Shown here: piece by piece, positions 17,023-25,531 of the stretch
How the letters are laid out: each line of letters starts with the position of its first letter
How positions within the stretch are numbered: position 1 is the stretch's first letter
Source: an uncultured Flavobacteriales bacterium
GTDB lineage: Bacteria > Bacteroidota > Bacteroidia > Flavobacteriales > Flavobacteriaceae
Assembly: GCA_913009535.1 (NCBI GenBank)
Contig: CAJVXR010000011.1
Span: forward strand, 1 to 27,756
DNA length: 27,756 nt
Reading direction: 5' to 3'
The notes under the pieces: generated by a model
Seen by the model: the letters and a program-made list of their open reading frames with translations, nothing else
Database searches by the model: none
What the model was told of the DNA's origin: nothing
Program-made: the position numbers and the translations under genes

Positions 17023-17048
17023 TGTGTAAGAAAATCCTTCGAAAAAAA

Positions 17049-19814
17049 ATGGACAATTTTTCTTTTTTAAATGCTGCACATTCTGCTTACTTTGCCGATC
17101 TATATGATCAATATCTGGAAAACCCAGATTCTTTAGAGCCAAGTTGGAGAGCTTTTTTTCAAGGCTATGATTTCGGATCTAATAATAATTCTATTGATCA
17201 AATTGTAGATGGAGTAGCTACTCAAATCCCAGATGACTTAAAAAAAGAGTTTAATGTTATTAATTTAATCGATGCTTACAGAACTAGAGGTCATTTGTTT
17301 ACTAAAACAAATCCAGTTAGAGATAGAAGAACGTATACGCCAAATCTAGATATTAATAATTTCGATTTAAATCAAAATGATTTAAATAATATATTTAATG
17401 CAGGGGATATCCTTGGAATCGGGCCACAGCCGTTGAAGATAATTATTGAACACTTAGAAGCAATTTACTGTGAAGCAACTGGAGTAGAATACATGTATAT
17501 AAGAAATCCAGAAAAAAAGAAGTGGATTCAAGACTGGTTAAATAAGAATGACAATCATCCAACACTAAGCTCAACTCAAAAAAAACATATCCTAAAAAAA
17601 CTAGTTCAAGCTGTTTCTTTTGAGAACTTTTTACATACGAAATATGTTGGTCAAAAAAGATTTTCACTTGAAGGTGGTGAATCTTTAATTCCTGCACTTG
17701 ATTCACTAATAGAAAGCGCTGCAAACCTTGGAGTTAAAGAGTTTGTAATGGGTATGGCCCATAGAGGAAGGCTTAATACTCTGACTAATATTTTTGGAAA
17801 ATCACCCAAAGCAATATTTAGTGAATTTGAGGGTAAAGATTATGAAGAAGAAGTATTTGATGGGGACGTTAAATATCATTTAGGATGGACAAGTAATAGG
17901 GAAACAGATACTGGAAAAAAAGTAAATATTAGTATAGCACCAAATCCATCTCACTTAGAAACTGTTGGTTCTGTAGTCGAAGGAATTGTAAGAGCGAAAC
18001 AAGATAATTACCACAAAAATAATTTTGAAAAAGTACTTCCGATTATTGTTCATGGCGATGCTGCAATCGCTGGCCAAGGTATTGCATATGAGCTTGTTCA
18101 GATGGCTAATTTAGATGGCTACAAAACAGATGGAACTATCCATATCGTTGTAAATAATCAGATTGGATTTACCACAAATTATTTAGACGGGAGATCAAGT
18201 ACCTATTGTACTGACGTAGGGAAAGTTACCCTATCACCGGTTATGCATGTAAATGCAGATGATGTTGAGGCAGTAATTCATGCTGTTTTATTTGCTTTAG
18301 AATTTAGAATGAAATTTAAAATGGATGTCTTTATTGACCTACTTGGATATAGAAAATATGGGCATAATGAAGGAGATGAGCCTAGGTTTACACAGCCAAA
18401 ATTATATAAAGCTATTTCTAGACATTTAAATCCAAAAGACATTTACTCTAAAAAGCTTATAAATGATGGAATAATTGATTCAAATTATGTAAAAACTATT
18501 GAAACTGATTACAAGGCTAGTTTAAATGACTTTTTAGAAGATTCTAAAAAAGATAAAAAAACAGTCATAACTGAATTTATGAGTTCCGAGTGGAAGGATT
18601 ATCAAAAAGCTAATCAAAGCAAAATGATGGAAGTAATTGACACGACTTATCCGAGATTAAAACTGGAAAAAATCGTAACTGTGCTATCAACACTGCCTGA
18701 TGAAAAAAAGTTTATTAATAAAATAAAAAAATTAGTAAACAACAGATTAGTTATGTTCGAACAAGATAAGTTGGATTGGTCAATGGCGGAGCACCTTGCT
18801 TATGGCTCTTTATTAGAAGAAGGGTTTAGTGTTAGAATATCTGGTCAAGATGTTGAAAGAGGAACTTTTTCACACAGACATGGAGTTATTAAAGTAGAAG
18901 ATAGTGAGGAAGAAATAATACTTCATAATAATATTAGTGATGATCAAGGAGTTTTTAGTATTTATAACTCTCTCCTTTCTGAATATGCTGTACTAGGTTT
19001 TGATTATGGATACTCTATGGCTAGCCCAAAAACATTAAATATTTGGGAGGCTCAATTTGGAGACTTTAGTAATGGAGCACAAATTATAATAGATCAGTAT
19101 TTATTTTCAGGAGAAGATAAGTGGAAAACCCAAAATGGATTGGTTATGTTGTTGCCTCATGGGTACGAAGGGCAGGGAGCAGAGCATTCTTCGGCTAGAA
19201 TGGAAAGGTATCTGCAATTATGCGCAAAGGATAATGTATATATAGCTAATTGTTCTACCCCTGCAAACATGTTTCATATTTTAAGAAGACAGATGAAAGC
19301 AGGTTTTAGAAAACCATTAGTAATTTTCACTCCAAAAAGTTTATTAAGACATGCTAAAGTTTTATCATCTGTTGATGAATTTACTAAAGGAGCTTTTAAG
19401 CCCTTAATTGATGACGAAAGTGTAGTAGAATTAAAAAAAATTAATACTGTAGTTTTTGTTTCTGGTAAATTTTATTATGATTTATTAGATCAAAAAGATA
19501 GATTAGGCAGAGATGATGTAGCGCTAGTTAGGGTTGAACAACTTTTTCCGTTACCTGTTAATTTAATTAGATCAATCATTTCAAAATATTCATCTGCGGA
19601 AGATTTTGTTTGGGCTCAAGAAGAGCCAAGAAACATGGGGGCTTACACTCATATTCTCATGAATCTAGATAATGCTAAGAATTTTAGAGTTGCCTCAAGA
19701 AGGACATATGGAACTACAGCTGCAGGTAGTTTGACAAGATTCAAAAAAAGACATCAAGAAGTGATAGATTATGTATTTGATAAAGAAAAAAATAACCAAA
19801 GAGTAAAAAAATAA
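17049..19814 (+). CDS. sucA: 2-oxoglutarate dehydrogenase E1 component
   Basis: E1 decarboxylates 2-oxoglutarate with thiamine diphosphate and passes the succinyl group to E2, in the TCA cycle. The 921-residue product begins MDNFSFLNAAHSAYFADLYD, the standard E1 N-terminal segment, followed by the DSLEPSWRAFF motif. The core contains KRFSLEGGESLIPAL, GMAHRGRLN, the ThDP-binding HGDAA (335-339) with AGQGIAYE, and NNQIGFTT. The C-terminal half has MLLPHGYEGQGAEHSSAR and EEPRNMGAY. The length is typical. A GTG-start extension of nine residues from 17022 overlaps the -7 box and is lysine-rich, so I use the ATG. The E2 gene follows after 3 bases; E3 (lipoamide dehydrogenase) is not in the window. 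Confidence 0.96.
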   Translation: MDNFSFLNAAHSAYFADLYDQYLENPDSLEPSWRAFFQGYDFGSNNNSIDQIVDGVATQIPDDLKKEFNVINLIDAYRTRGHLFTKTNPVRDRRTYTPNLDINNFDLNQNDLNNIFNAGDILGIGPQPLKIIIEHLEAIYCEATGVEYMYIRNPEKKKWIQDWLNKNDNHPTLSSTQKKHILKKLVQAVSFENFLHTKYVGQKRFSLEGGESLIPALDSLIESAANLGVKEFVMGMAHRGRLNTLTNIFGKSPKAIFSEFEGKDYEEEVFDGDVKYHLGWTSNRETDTGKKVNISIAPNPSHLETVGSVVEGIVRAKQDNYHKNNFEKVLPIIVHGDAAIAGQGIAYELVQMANLDGYKTDGTIHIVVNNQIGFTTNYLDGRSSTYCTDVGKVTLSPVMHVNADDVEAVIHAVLFALEFRMKFKMDVFIDLLGYRKYGHNEGDEPRFTQPKLYKAISRHLNPKDIYSKKLINDGIIDSNYVKTIETDYKASLNDFLEDSKKDKKTVITEFMSSEWKDYQKANQSKMMEVIDTTYPRLKLEKIVTVLSTLPDEKKFINKIKKLVNNRLVMFEQDKLDWSMAEHLAYGSLLEEGFSVRISGQDVERGTFSHRHGVIKVEDSEEEIILHNNISDDQGVFSIYNSLLSEYAVLGFDYGYSMASPKTLNIWEAQFGDFSNGAQIIIDQYLFSGEDKWKTQNGLVMLLPHGYEGQGAEHSSARMERYLQLCAKDNVYIANCSTPANMFHILRRQMKAGFRKPLVIFTPKSLLRHAKVLSSVDEFTKGAFKPLIDDESVVELKKINTVVFVSGKFYYDLLDQKDRLGRDDVALVRVEQLFPLPVNLIRSIISKYSSAEDFVWAQEEPRNMGAYTHILMNLDNAKNFRVASRRTYGTTAAGSLTRFKKRHQEVIDYVFDKEKNNQRVKK

Positions 19815-19817
19815 AGT

Positions 19818-21017
19818 ATGATTTTAGAAATGAAAGTTCCGTCACCAGGTGAGTCTATTACAGAAGTCGAAATTGCTACTTGGCTTGTTTCTGACGGGGA
19901 TTATGTTGAAAAAGATCAAGTAATAGCAGAGGTTGACAGTGATAAGGCTACACTGGAGCTTCCCGCTGAAGAAAGTGGAGTAATAACTTTAAAGGCTGAA
20001 GAAGGGGACGCGGTAGATGTAGGTCAAGTAGTTTGTCTGATTGATACTAGCGCTACTAATGAGAACAAACCTGAAGTAATTAATGAAAATATTATTAAAG
20101 AAGTTAAGGTAGAAGTTTCTAAACCAAAATCAAATAATAAATCTCATATTGCTAGCCCATCAGCCAGAAAAATTATTGCAGAAAATAATTTAGAAATATC
20201 TAATATTACTGGTACTGGAAAAGATGGAAGGGTAACAAAAGATGATGCTGTTAATTCTAAACCTTCTATGGGTTCACTTTCTGTTAATAGTGAGAGAAGC
20301 GACAGTCGAACTAAGTTATCAATGCTTAGAAGAAAAGTTGCTGAAAGGTTAGTTACAGTAAAAAATGAAACAGCTATGCTAACTACATTTAATGAAGTTG
20401 ACATGTCCGCAATATTTGATATAAGATCAAAATATAAAGAAGATTTTAAATCTAAGCATGAAGTTGGACTAGGGTTTATGTCATTTTTCACTTTAGCAGT
20501 TGTAAGAGCTTTAAAATTGTTTCCTGCTGTTAACTCAATGATTGATGGTAAGGAAATGATTACTTATGATTATTGTGATATAAGTATTGCCGTTTCTGGA
20601 CCTAAAGGGTTGATGGTCCCTGTTATTAGACATGCAGAAAAAATGTCTTTTATGGAGGTTGAATCTGAAGTTAAAAGGTTAGCAATAAGAGCTAGGGACT
20701 CTAAAATAACAGTTGATGAAATGACTGGAGGAACCTTTACAATTTCAAATGGCGGAGTATTTGGAAGTATGTTATCAACTCCAATACTTAACCCCCCTCA
20801 AAGTGGAATATTAGGAATGCACAATATCGTTGAAAGACCTATTGCTGTTAATGGTAAGGTTGAAATACGTCCAATAATGTATTTGGCCTTATCGTATGAT
20901 CACAGGATTATTGACGGTAGAGAAAGTGTAGGTTTTTTAGTTGCCATAAAAGAGGCTCTAGAAAGCCCGGTTGAGCATCTTATGAATAATAAAATTAAAG
21001 ATTCTTTAAACCTCTAA
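19818..21017 (+). CDS. sucB: 2-oxoglutarate dehydrogenase E2 (dihydrolipoyl succinyltransferase)
   Basis: E2 moves the succinyl group from lipoate to coenzyme A and forms the core of the complex. The 399-residue product has one lipoyl domain (residues 1-77) with the modified lysine K43 in [11 protein letters not shown] short linker follows, then the peripheral-subunit-binding domain at about 111-145 ([16 protein letters not shown], then [12 protein letters not shown]). The catalytic acyltransferase domain ends with [11 protein letters not shown], giving His362 and Asp366. The sequence [17 protein letters not shown] is typical of succinyl rather than acetyl transferases, and the adjacent sucA settles the assignment. 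The linker is short and Lys/Asn-rich rather than Ala/Pro-rich, in keeping with the AT-rich genome. Confidence 0.96.
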   Translation: MILEMKVPSPGESITEVEIATWLVSDGDYVEKDQVIAEVDSDKATLELPAEESGVITLKAEEGDAVDVGQVVCLIDTSATNENKPEVINENIIKEVKVEVSKPKSNNKSHIASPSARKIIAENNLEISNITGTGKDGRVTKDDAVNSKPSMGSLSVNSERSDSRTKLSMLRRKVAERLVTVKNETAMLTTFNEVDMSAIFDIRSKYKEDFKSKHEVGLGFMSFFTLAVVRALKLFPAVNSMIDGKEMITYDYCDISIAVSGPKGLMVPVIRHAEKMSFMEVESEVKRLAIRARDSKITVDEMTGGTFTISNGGVFGSMLSTPILNPPQSGILGMHNIVERPIAVNGKVEIRPIMYLALSYDHRIIDGRESVGFLVAIKEALESPVEHLMNNKIKDSLNL

Positions 21018-21021
21018 TTTA

Positions 21022-21051
21022 TTTTTACACTTTTTTTCCAATTTGTAAAAA
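21022..21051. terminator. Weak hairpin after sucB, possible terminator
   Basis: TTTTTACA (21022-21029) can pair with TGTAAAAA (21044-21051) across a 14-base loop that contains a run of seven T. It lies five bases after the sucB stop. The stem is short and AT-rich, so this is a tentative call. Confidence 0.2.
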
Positions 21052-21107
21052 ATACATGATATATAAATCAAAAAGTAATAAGTGGTGGCTAAGCTACTTG
21101 TAAAAAA

Positions 21108-21125
21108 TTACTAAATATTTAGTAA
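21108..21125. promoter_or_regulatory. Perfect 18-bp palindrome in the tatD-ansA promoter
   Basis: TTACTAAATATTTAGTAA is identical to its own reverse complement over all 18 bases. It ends 7 bases before the -7 box at 21133-21140, so it occupies the -33 to spacer region where a dimeric regulator could block or replace -33 recognition. No regulator gene is adjacent. Confidence 0.5.
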
Positions 21126-21132
21126 CTATTTA

Positions 21133-21140
21133 TACCTTTG
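21133..21140 (+). promoter_or_regulatory. -7 promoter element of tatD-ansA
   Basis: TACCTTTG fits TAnnTTTG and ends seven bases before the tatD ATG, predicting a leader of only three or four bases. The -33 region is covered by the 18-bp palindrome and contains no TTG at the normal distance. Confidence 0.48.
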
Positions 21141-21147
21141 CTTTAAT

Positions 21148-21912
21148 ATGATTATAGATACTCATACCCATTTATATTTAAAAGATTTTGATGCTGATAT
21201 TAATGCTGTTATCAGCCGTGCATTAGATTTAAATATTAATAATTTTTTTCTTCCTGCAATTGATTCATCTCATACGAAATCAATGCTTAACTTGAAAAAT
21301 GCATATCCTACTATTATGCATTTGATGGCTGGCCTTCATCCTTGTAGTGTAAAAAAAAATTATTTAGAAGAGTTAAATCATGTAAATGAGGTTGTAAAAA
21401 ACAACTCTATTGTAGCGATTGGAGAAATTGGCATTGATTTATATTGGGATAAGACCAACTTAAGTATTCAAAAAGAGGCCTTTGCAAATCAAATAAGACT
21501 AGCGAAAAAACTTGATCTACCGATTGTTATACACTGTAGAGATGCGTTTGATGAGATATTTGAAGTTTTAGAATACGAAAAGTCTGAAAAACTAAGGGGT
21601 ATATTTCATTGTTTTAGTGGGACCTATGAGCATGCTCTGAAAGCAATCTCATTTAACATGAAGTTAGGAATTGGGGGAGTGGTTACTTTTAAAAACGGAA
21701 AAATTGATCAATTTTTAAAAAACATATCATTAGATCATTTAGTGCTCGAAACAGATTCACCATATTTAGCTCCTGTTCCATATAGAGGGAAGAGAAATGA
21801 AAGTTCTTATATAACTATAATTGCCCAAAAATTGAGTGACATTTACTCTATTCCAACAAACAAAATATTCGAAATAACATCTAAAAATTCAATAGATATT
21901 TTTAAAATATAA
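21148..21912 (+). CDS. tatD: TatD-family metal-dependent hydrolase (DNase)
   Basis: The 254-residue product is a complete TatD-type TIM-barrel hydrolase. Metal-binding positions visible are H6 and H8 in DTHTHLY, E93 in AIGEIGIDLYWD, H129 in VIHCRDAFDE, H154 in IFHCFSGT, and D203 in LETDSPYLAP. Family members act as 3'-5' exonucleases or deoxyribonucleases on damaged DNA, and some as tRNA-editing-like or D-aminoacyl hydrolases, so the exact substrate is uncertain. It is cytosolic, with no signal peptide. The asparaginase gene begins two bases after its stop codon, so the two form an operon. There is no twin-arginine transporter gene nearby; the name is historical. Confidence 0.9.
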   Translation: MIIDTHTHLYLKDFDADINAVISRALDLNINNFFLPAIDSSHTKSMLNLKNAYPTIMHLMAGLHPCSVKKNYLEELNHVNEVVKNNSIVAIGEIGIDLYWDKTNLSIQKEAFANQIRLAKKLDLPIVIHCRDAFDEIFEVLEYEKSEKLRGIFHCFSGTYEHALKAISFNMKLGIGGVVTFKNGKIDQFLKNISLDHLVLETDSPYLAPVPYRGKRNESSYITIIAQKLSDIYSIPTNKIFEITSKNSIDIFKI

Positions 21913-21914
21913 TT

Positions 21915-22958
21915 ATGAATAAGTCAAAAATTTTATTAGTGTATACTGGTGGGACTATTGGTATGTTTAAAGAGGCTAGCCAGCCATACTTAAGGCCTTT
22001 TAATTTTGAAAACATTTTAGAAAAAGTCAAAGAAATCAAACTTCTAAATTGTCATATAGAGACAATATCAATCGATAACCCAATTGATTCTTCGAATATT
22101 TGTATCGATAATTGGATTGAATTAGTCGGTATAATCAAAAATAATTATAATTCTTTTGATGGTTTTGTGATTCTACACGGAACAGACACTATGAGTTACA
22201 CTGCCTCAGCTCTAAGTTTTTTAATACAAAACTTATCAAAACCTGTGATACTAACAGGCTCTCAATTACCATTAGGAGATCTTAGAACTGACGCTAAAGA
22301 ACATTTAATCACCTCTATTGAACTAGCAAGATCAGTCCATGATAATTCATTAAACACCAATATTCAAGACAATATCATTAAAGAAGTTTGTTTATATTTT
22401 AATAACAAATTATACAGAGGTAATAGAACTACTAAAGTTAATTCTGATCAATTTAAAGCTTATGCAAGCTTTAATTACCCTGAACTTGCTAAATCTGGAG
22501 TAGATTTAAAAATTAATTATAATAACCTTTTCAAGCCATCAGATAAGAATACAATTTTTCATGACTCGCTTGATGATAGGATTTCTTTATTAAAAATATT
22601 TCCCGGTATTTCTGAAAAAGTAGTCAAACACAATTTATCAGACATTTACTCTAAGGTAATAATTATTGAATCCTTTGGGTCAGGAAATGTATTAAATTCT
22701 GAGTGGTTTTTAAACGAAATTAAATCCTGTATCGATAGAGGGAAATATATTATTAATGTATCTCAATGCCCAAAAGGAAGTGTTAAAATGGGTCAATATG
22801 AGTCTTCGACTAAGTTAGTTGAACTAGAAATAATTTCAGGAAAAGATATTACAATAGAGTCTGCAATATGTAAATCTATGTTTTTATTAACTAAAAATGT
22901 AAATTTCAAAACCTTTAAAGAAATGTTTGAACTTAGCGTTAGCGGTGAGATATCTTAA
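21915..22958 (+). CDS. ansA: Cytoplasmic-type (type I) L-asparaginase
   Basis: The enzyme hydrolyses asparagine to aspartate and ammonia. The 347-residue protein lacks a signal peptide, unlike periplasmic type II enzymes. It has the first catalytic Thr motif YTGGTIGM (T14 region) and the second, HGTDTMSYTASAL with T90 and D91. The LTGSQLPLGDLRTDAKEHL and NVSQCPKGSVKMGQYESS regions are also typical of type I asparaginases. It overlaps no neighbour and starts two bases after tatD. The next feature downstream is a tRNA gene, so transcription may run into it, but a separate tRNA promoter is likely. Bacteroidota usually annotate this gene simply as asparaginase; a glutaminase side activity is possible. 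Confidence 0.92.
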   Translation: MNKSKILLVYTGGTIGMFKEASQPYLRPFNFENILEKVKEIKLLNCHIETISIDNPIDSSNICIDNWIELVGIIKNNYNSFDGFVILHGTDTMSYTASALSFLIQNLSKPVILTGSQLPLGDLRTDAKEHLITSIELARSVHDNSLNTNIQDNIIKEVCLYFNNKLYRGNRTTKVNSDQFKAYASFNYPELAKSGVDLKINYNNLFKPSDKNTIFHDSLDDRISLLKIFPGISEKVVKHNLSDIYSKVIIIESFGSGNVLNSEWFLNEIKSCIDRGKYIINVSQCPKGSVKMGQYESSTKLVELEIISGKDITIESAICKSMFLLTKNVNFKTFKEMFELSVSGEIS

Positions 22959-23028
22959 AATAACTTATCATTTGTTTTAAGATTAGTTTTTTTTTCAGTT
23001 TATTTGTGAGAATGTAATTTTTGATTTT

Positions 23029-23116
23029 AGAGAGGTGGCCGAGTGGTCGAAGGCGCACGCCTGGAAAGTGTGTATACACCAAAAGTGTATCGAGGGTTCG
23101 AATCCCTTCCTCTCTG
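23029..23116 (+). tRNA. tRNA-Ser, anticodon GGA
   Basis: The 88-base sequence folds as a class II tRNA. The 7-bp acceptor stem is AGAGAGG / CCTCTCT with discriminator G. The D arm is GCC...GGC, and the anticodon stem CACGC / GTGTG holds the loop CTGGAAA, so the anticodon is GGA (serine codons UCC and UCU). A long variable arm, TACAC-CAAAA-GTGTA, and the T loop TTCGAAT with stem GAGGG / CCCTT complete it. The 3' CCA is not encoded (GCATAA follows). It lies between ansA and exbB on the plus strand. Confidence 0.97.
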
Positions 23117-23189
23117 CATAATTTTTATTATTTAAAATTGCATTTTTTTTATATCTTTAAACCCTTAAATAAATTAAAAGAAAAATAAA

Positions 23190-24008
23190 ATGAAAAGATT
23201 ATTATCTATCCTTACAGTTTTATCATTATTTATGATAACTAGCTTAAATGCAAAAACTAATTTGTTACAAGATGATTCTCAGGAAGTTACTGAAGTTGTA
23301 ACTGACTCTAGTGTAGTGGAAGCAGCTCCTGTTGTTGAAGCTATAGAAGAAACTCCAGTAATAGAAGAAGTGGCAAGTGAAAACTTTCATCAAGAACTAA
23401 AAAAGAGATTTATTGAAGGAGGTCCTGGTTTTATGGGGATAGTTCTACTTTGTTTAATCTTAGGATTAGCCATCGCTATAGAAAGAATTATATATTTAAA
23501 TTTGGCTACATCTAACTCAGATAAATTAACTAATGATGTTGAAGAAGCACTTAAATCTGGAGGTTTGGATGCTGCCAAAGAAATCTGCAGAAATACGCCT
23601 GGCCCAGTAGCATCAATATTTTATCAAGGATTAGATAGAGCTAATGAAGATTTAGAATCTGCTGAAAAAGCTGTTGTTGCTTATGGCGGAGTTCAAATGG
23701 GCCAGTTAGAAAAAAATGTATCATGGATATCTTTATTTATAGCTTTAGCACCAATGCTTGGTTTTATGGGTACAGTAATCGGAATGATTCAAGCATTTGA
23801 TAAGATTGAGGCTGCGGGAGATATGCAACCTTCTTTAGTAGCCGGAGGTATTAAAGTAGCGCTTCTTACTACAGTATTTGGTCTTGTTGTAGCTATTATT
23901 TTACAGATTTTTTATAATTACATTATATCAAAAATTGATAGTATTGTAAATGATATGGAAAACGCTTCAATATCTCTTATGGATTTATTAGTTAACAATA
24001 AAAAATAA
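23190..24008 (+). CDS. exbB: ExbB/TolQ/MotA-family proton channel protein
   Basis: ExbB forms the inner-membrane proton channel that, with ExbD, energises TonB-dependent or Tol-type work at the outer membrane. The 272-residue product begins with a signal-like helix (1-21), then a Glu/Val-rich acidic linker (28-64) predicted to be periplasmic. Three membrane segments follow at about 81-104, 177-203 and 219-243. The conserved core is GGPGFMGIVLL, then WISLFIALAPMLGFMGTVIGMI and GGIKVALLTTVFGLVVAI, typical of ExbB. The cytoplasmic loop (105-175) contains EEALKSGGLDAAKEICRNTPGPVASI. The acidic N-terminal extension is longer than in E. coli ExbB. It begins the exb cluster; the next gene starts two bases later. 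Confidence 0.92.
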   Translation: MKRLLSILTVLSLFMITSLNAKTNLLQDDSQEVTEVVTDSSVVEAAPVVEAIEETPVIEEVASENFHQELKKRFIEGGPGFMGIVLLCLILGLAIAIERIIYLNLATSNSDKLTNDVEEALKSGGLDAAKEICRNTPGPVASIFYQGLDRANEDLESAEKAVVAYGGVQMGQLEKNVSWISLFIALAPMLGFMGTVIGMIQAFDKIEAAGDMQPSLVAGGIKVALLTTVFGLVVAIILQIFYNYIISKIDSIVNDMENASISLMDLLVNNKK

Positions 24009-24010
24009 TT

Positions 24011-24424
24011 ATGAATTTATATAAAGGAACATACTACACAGCTGGTATACTATCTCTTATAGGTATAATACTTGTTGGTTTAATCATTAACGGAAGTATA
24101 GGTCAAATAGGAATCTTATTATGGATAGCTTATATAATCCTAGCACTAATTATTTCTTTTGTTTTATTTTTTACGTTAAAAAACATTAGTTCTAATAAGG
24201 CATTATTAGTAAGCACATCCAAAGTAGTTGGTATTTTTTTAGTGACTGCACTGATATGCTACTTTGCTTTGTCTACTGGAGAAGAAACTCCATTAAGAGA
24301 TGGTAATATTCTTTCAGAGTCAGGTTCAAGATTAGTTAGTGCTGGATTATTTATGTTTTATGCATTGATGGTAGCTGCTACTTGTATCATGATTTTTTTC
24401 GGAGTAAAAAATATGAAAAAATAA
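24011..24424 (+). CDS. Four-helix membrane protein of the exb cluster, unknown function
   Basis: This 137-residue product has four hydrophobic segments, at about residues 9-27, 33-56, 70-87 and 107-131, and ends in a short basic tail (KNMKK). The loop between helices 3 and 4 (about 88-106) is acidic and polar: TGEETPLRDGNILSES. I do not recognise a named domain. It sits two bases after exbB and three before the first exbD, so it is almost certainly co-translated with the motor. I believe this gene is a regular member of the Flavobacteriia exbB-exbD-exbD cluster, but I cannot verify that here. It could be an accessory subunit or assembly factor of the ExbB/ExbD complex; that is inference. Confidence 0.85.
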   Translation: MNLYKGTYYTAGILSLIGIILVGLIINGSIGQIGILLWIAYIILALIISFVLFFTLKNISSNKALLVSTSKVVGIFLVTALICYFALSTGEETPLRDGNILSESGSRLVSAGLFMFYALMVAATCIMIFFGVKNMKK

Positions 24425-24427
24425 ACT

Positions 24428-25024
24428 ATGGCTAAAAGATCTTCCCCTGAAGTTAATGCAGGATCAATGGCTGATATTGCATTTTTATTATTAATTTTTT
24501 TCTTAGTAACAACCACTATTGAAACCGATTCTGGAATAAGCAGAAAACTACCTCCAATTGAAGAATCAGATGAAGATGTTGTTATCAAGAAAAAAAACAT
24601 TTTCACTGTTTTATTAAACAACAAAGATCAACTTTTAGTAGAGGATAATTTAATGGAATTAGGGGAATTAAGAGAAGCTGCAATCAAGTTTTTGGATAAT
24701 GGTGGAGGTTCTGGTGAAGATAAATGTAGTTACTGCAAAGGAGCTTCTGACCCAAAATCTTCTGATAATCCAGATAAAGCAATTATTTCATTAAAGAATG
24801 AAAGAGAAACTACTTATGCTACATATATATCCGTTCAAAATGAATTAGTTGCTGCATACACACATCTAAGAAATATCAGAGCAGAAGAATTATTTGGCAC
24901 ATCCTATAGCGAAATGCAAAAAAACTATAAAGATGTTAATTGGCCAGGAAGCAAAGCTAAACTCAAAGAAAATATAACTCAAATTAAACTAGAATATCCT
25001 CAAAAATTATCTGAGGTTCAATAA
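24428..25024 (+). CDS. exbD: ExbD-family protein with a long C-terminal extension and a CxxC pair
   Basis: ExbD proteins are single-helix partners of ExbB carrying the Asp that conducts protons. Here the helix lies at about residues 15-31 (ADIAFLLLIFFLVTTTIE) with D16 as the likely proton carrier. A periplasmic domain follows (KLPPIEES, then KNIFTVLLNNKDQLLVEDN). At 198 residues it is clearly longer than the usual 130-145. A Gly-rich insert at 91-97 leads to C100-x-x-C103 (KCSYCKG), and the C terminus has a predicted helical extension (about 152-198). The CxxC could form a disulphide or bind metal in the periplasm. A second exbD starts nine bases downstream, so the two may form a heteromeric pair. 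Confidence 0.92.
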   Translation: MAKRSSPEVNAGSMADIAFLLLIFFLVTTTIETDSGISRKLPPIEESDEDVVIKKKNIFTVLLNNKDQLLVEDNLMELGELREAAIKFLDNGGGSGEDKCSYCKGASDPKSSDNPDKAIISLKNERETTYATYISVQNELVAAYTHLRNIRAEELFGTSYSEMQKNYKDVNWPGSKAKLKENITQIKLEYPQKLSEVQ

Positions 25025-25033
25025 AAAAATATT

Positions 25034-25516
25034 ATGTCCAAGTTCAATAAGAAAAAAAAAGGTGAACTTCCTGCTGTTAATACAGCCTCTTTACCTGATA
25101 TAGTTTTTATGTTATTATTCTTTTTTATGGTAGCTACTGTAATGAGGGATAATGAATTAAAAATAAAAAATGAATTACCAGCTGCTAATCAAGTTGAAAA
25201 ACTAGACAAGAAAGATCTTGTAATGTATATTTATTTAGGAAAGCCAAATGATGGTTTTAAAGATCAATTTGGAGAAGAAGCTAGAATTCAATTAAATGAC
25301 AAATTTGCTGAAGTTAGTGATGTCCCAGCCTTTATTTATGCTGAAAGAGAGACTAAGAGAGAAGAACTTAGGCCTTTTTTGACAACTGCCTTAAAAGTTG
25401 ATAAAGACGCCTCTATGGGCATTGTCGGGGATGTTAAACAAGAGCTTAGAAAAGTAAATGCTTTAAAAATTAATTATACAACTAGAATTGGTGATGTTTC
25501 TTTAAACAGCAATTAA
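25034..25516 (+). CDS. exbD: Second ExbD-family biopolymer transport protein
   Basis: This 160-residue ExbD paralogue has a lysine-rich cytoplasmic start (MSKFNKKKKGELPAVNTASL), then one helix at about 21-37 (PDIVFMLLFFFMVATVM) with Asp22 in the proton-carrier position. The periplasmic domain has KNELPAANQVEKLDKKDLVMYIYLG and ends in a strand-rich segment containing MGIVGDVKQELRKVNAL, matching the ExbD fold. It lacks the CxxC and long extension of the first copy. It is the last plus-strand gene of the cluster, and no TonB gene follows within the window. It converges with rpoN, and a small hairpin covers the two stop codons. Confidence 0.92.
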   Translation: MSKFNKKKKGELPAVNTASLPDIVFMLLFFFMVATVMRDNELKIKNELPAANQVEKLDKKDLVMYIYLGKPNDGFKDQFGEEARIQLNDKFAEVSDVPAFIYAERETKREELRPFLTTALKVDKDASMGIVGDVKQELRKVNALKINYTTRIGDVSLNSN

Positions 25517-25531
25517 AAAATTCTTTTAATT
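25511..25531. terminator. Possible bidirectional terminator between exbD and rpoN
   Basis: AATTAAAA (25511-25518) and TTTTAATT (25524-25531) are exact reverse complements with the 5-base loop AATTC. The hairpin spans both convergent stop codons. It has no G-C pair in the stem, so termination would have to rely on other features too. Confidence 0.3.

Noticed and set aside
17022..17048. GTG start for sucA, nine residues upstream
   Set aside because: The GTG begins on the last base of the -7 box, and the extension is a short lysine-rich peptide not found in E1 proteins. The ATG at 17049 fits.
17443..17724. Minus-strand open frame inside sucA
   Set aside because: It is antisense to the well-conserved E1 core and has no start context or family resemblance.
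22959..23028. Promoter for tRNA-Ser
   Set aside because: TAATTTTTG at about 23015-23023 resembles a -7 box with one extra base, and no suitable -33 is found at the correct distance.
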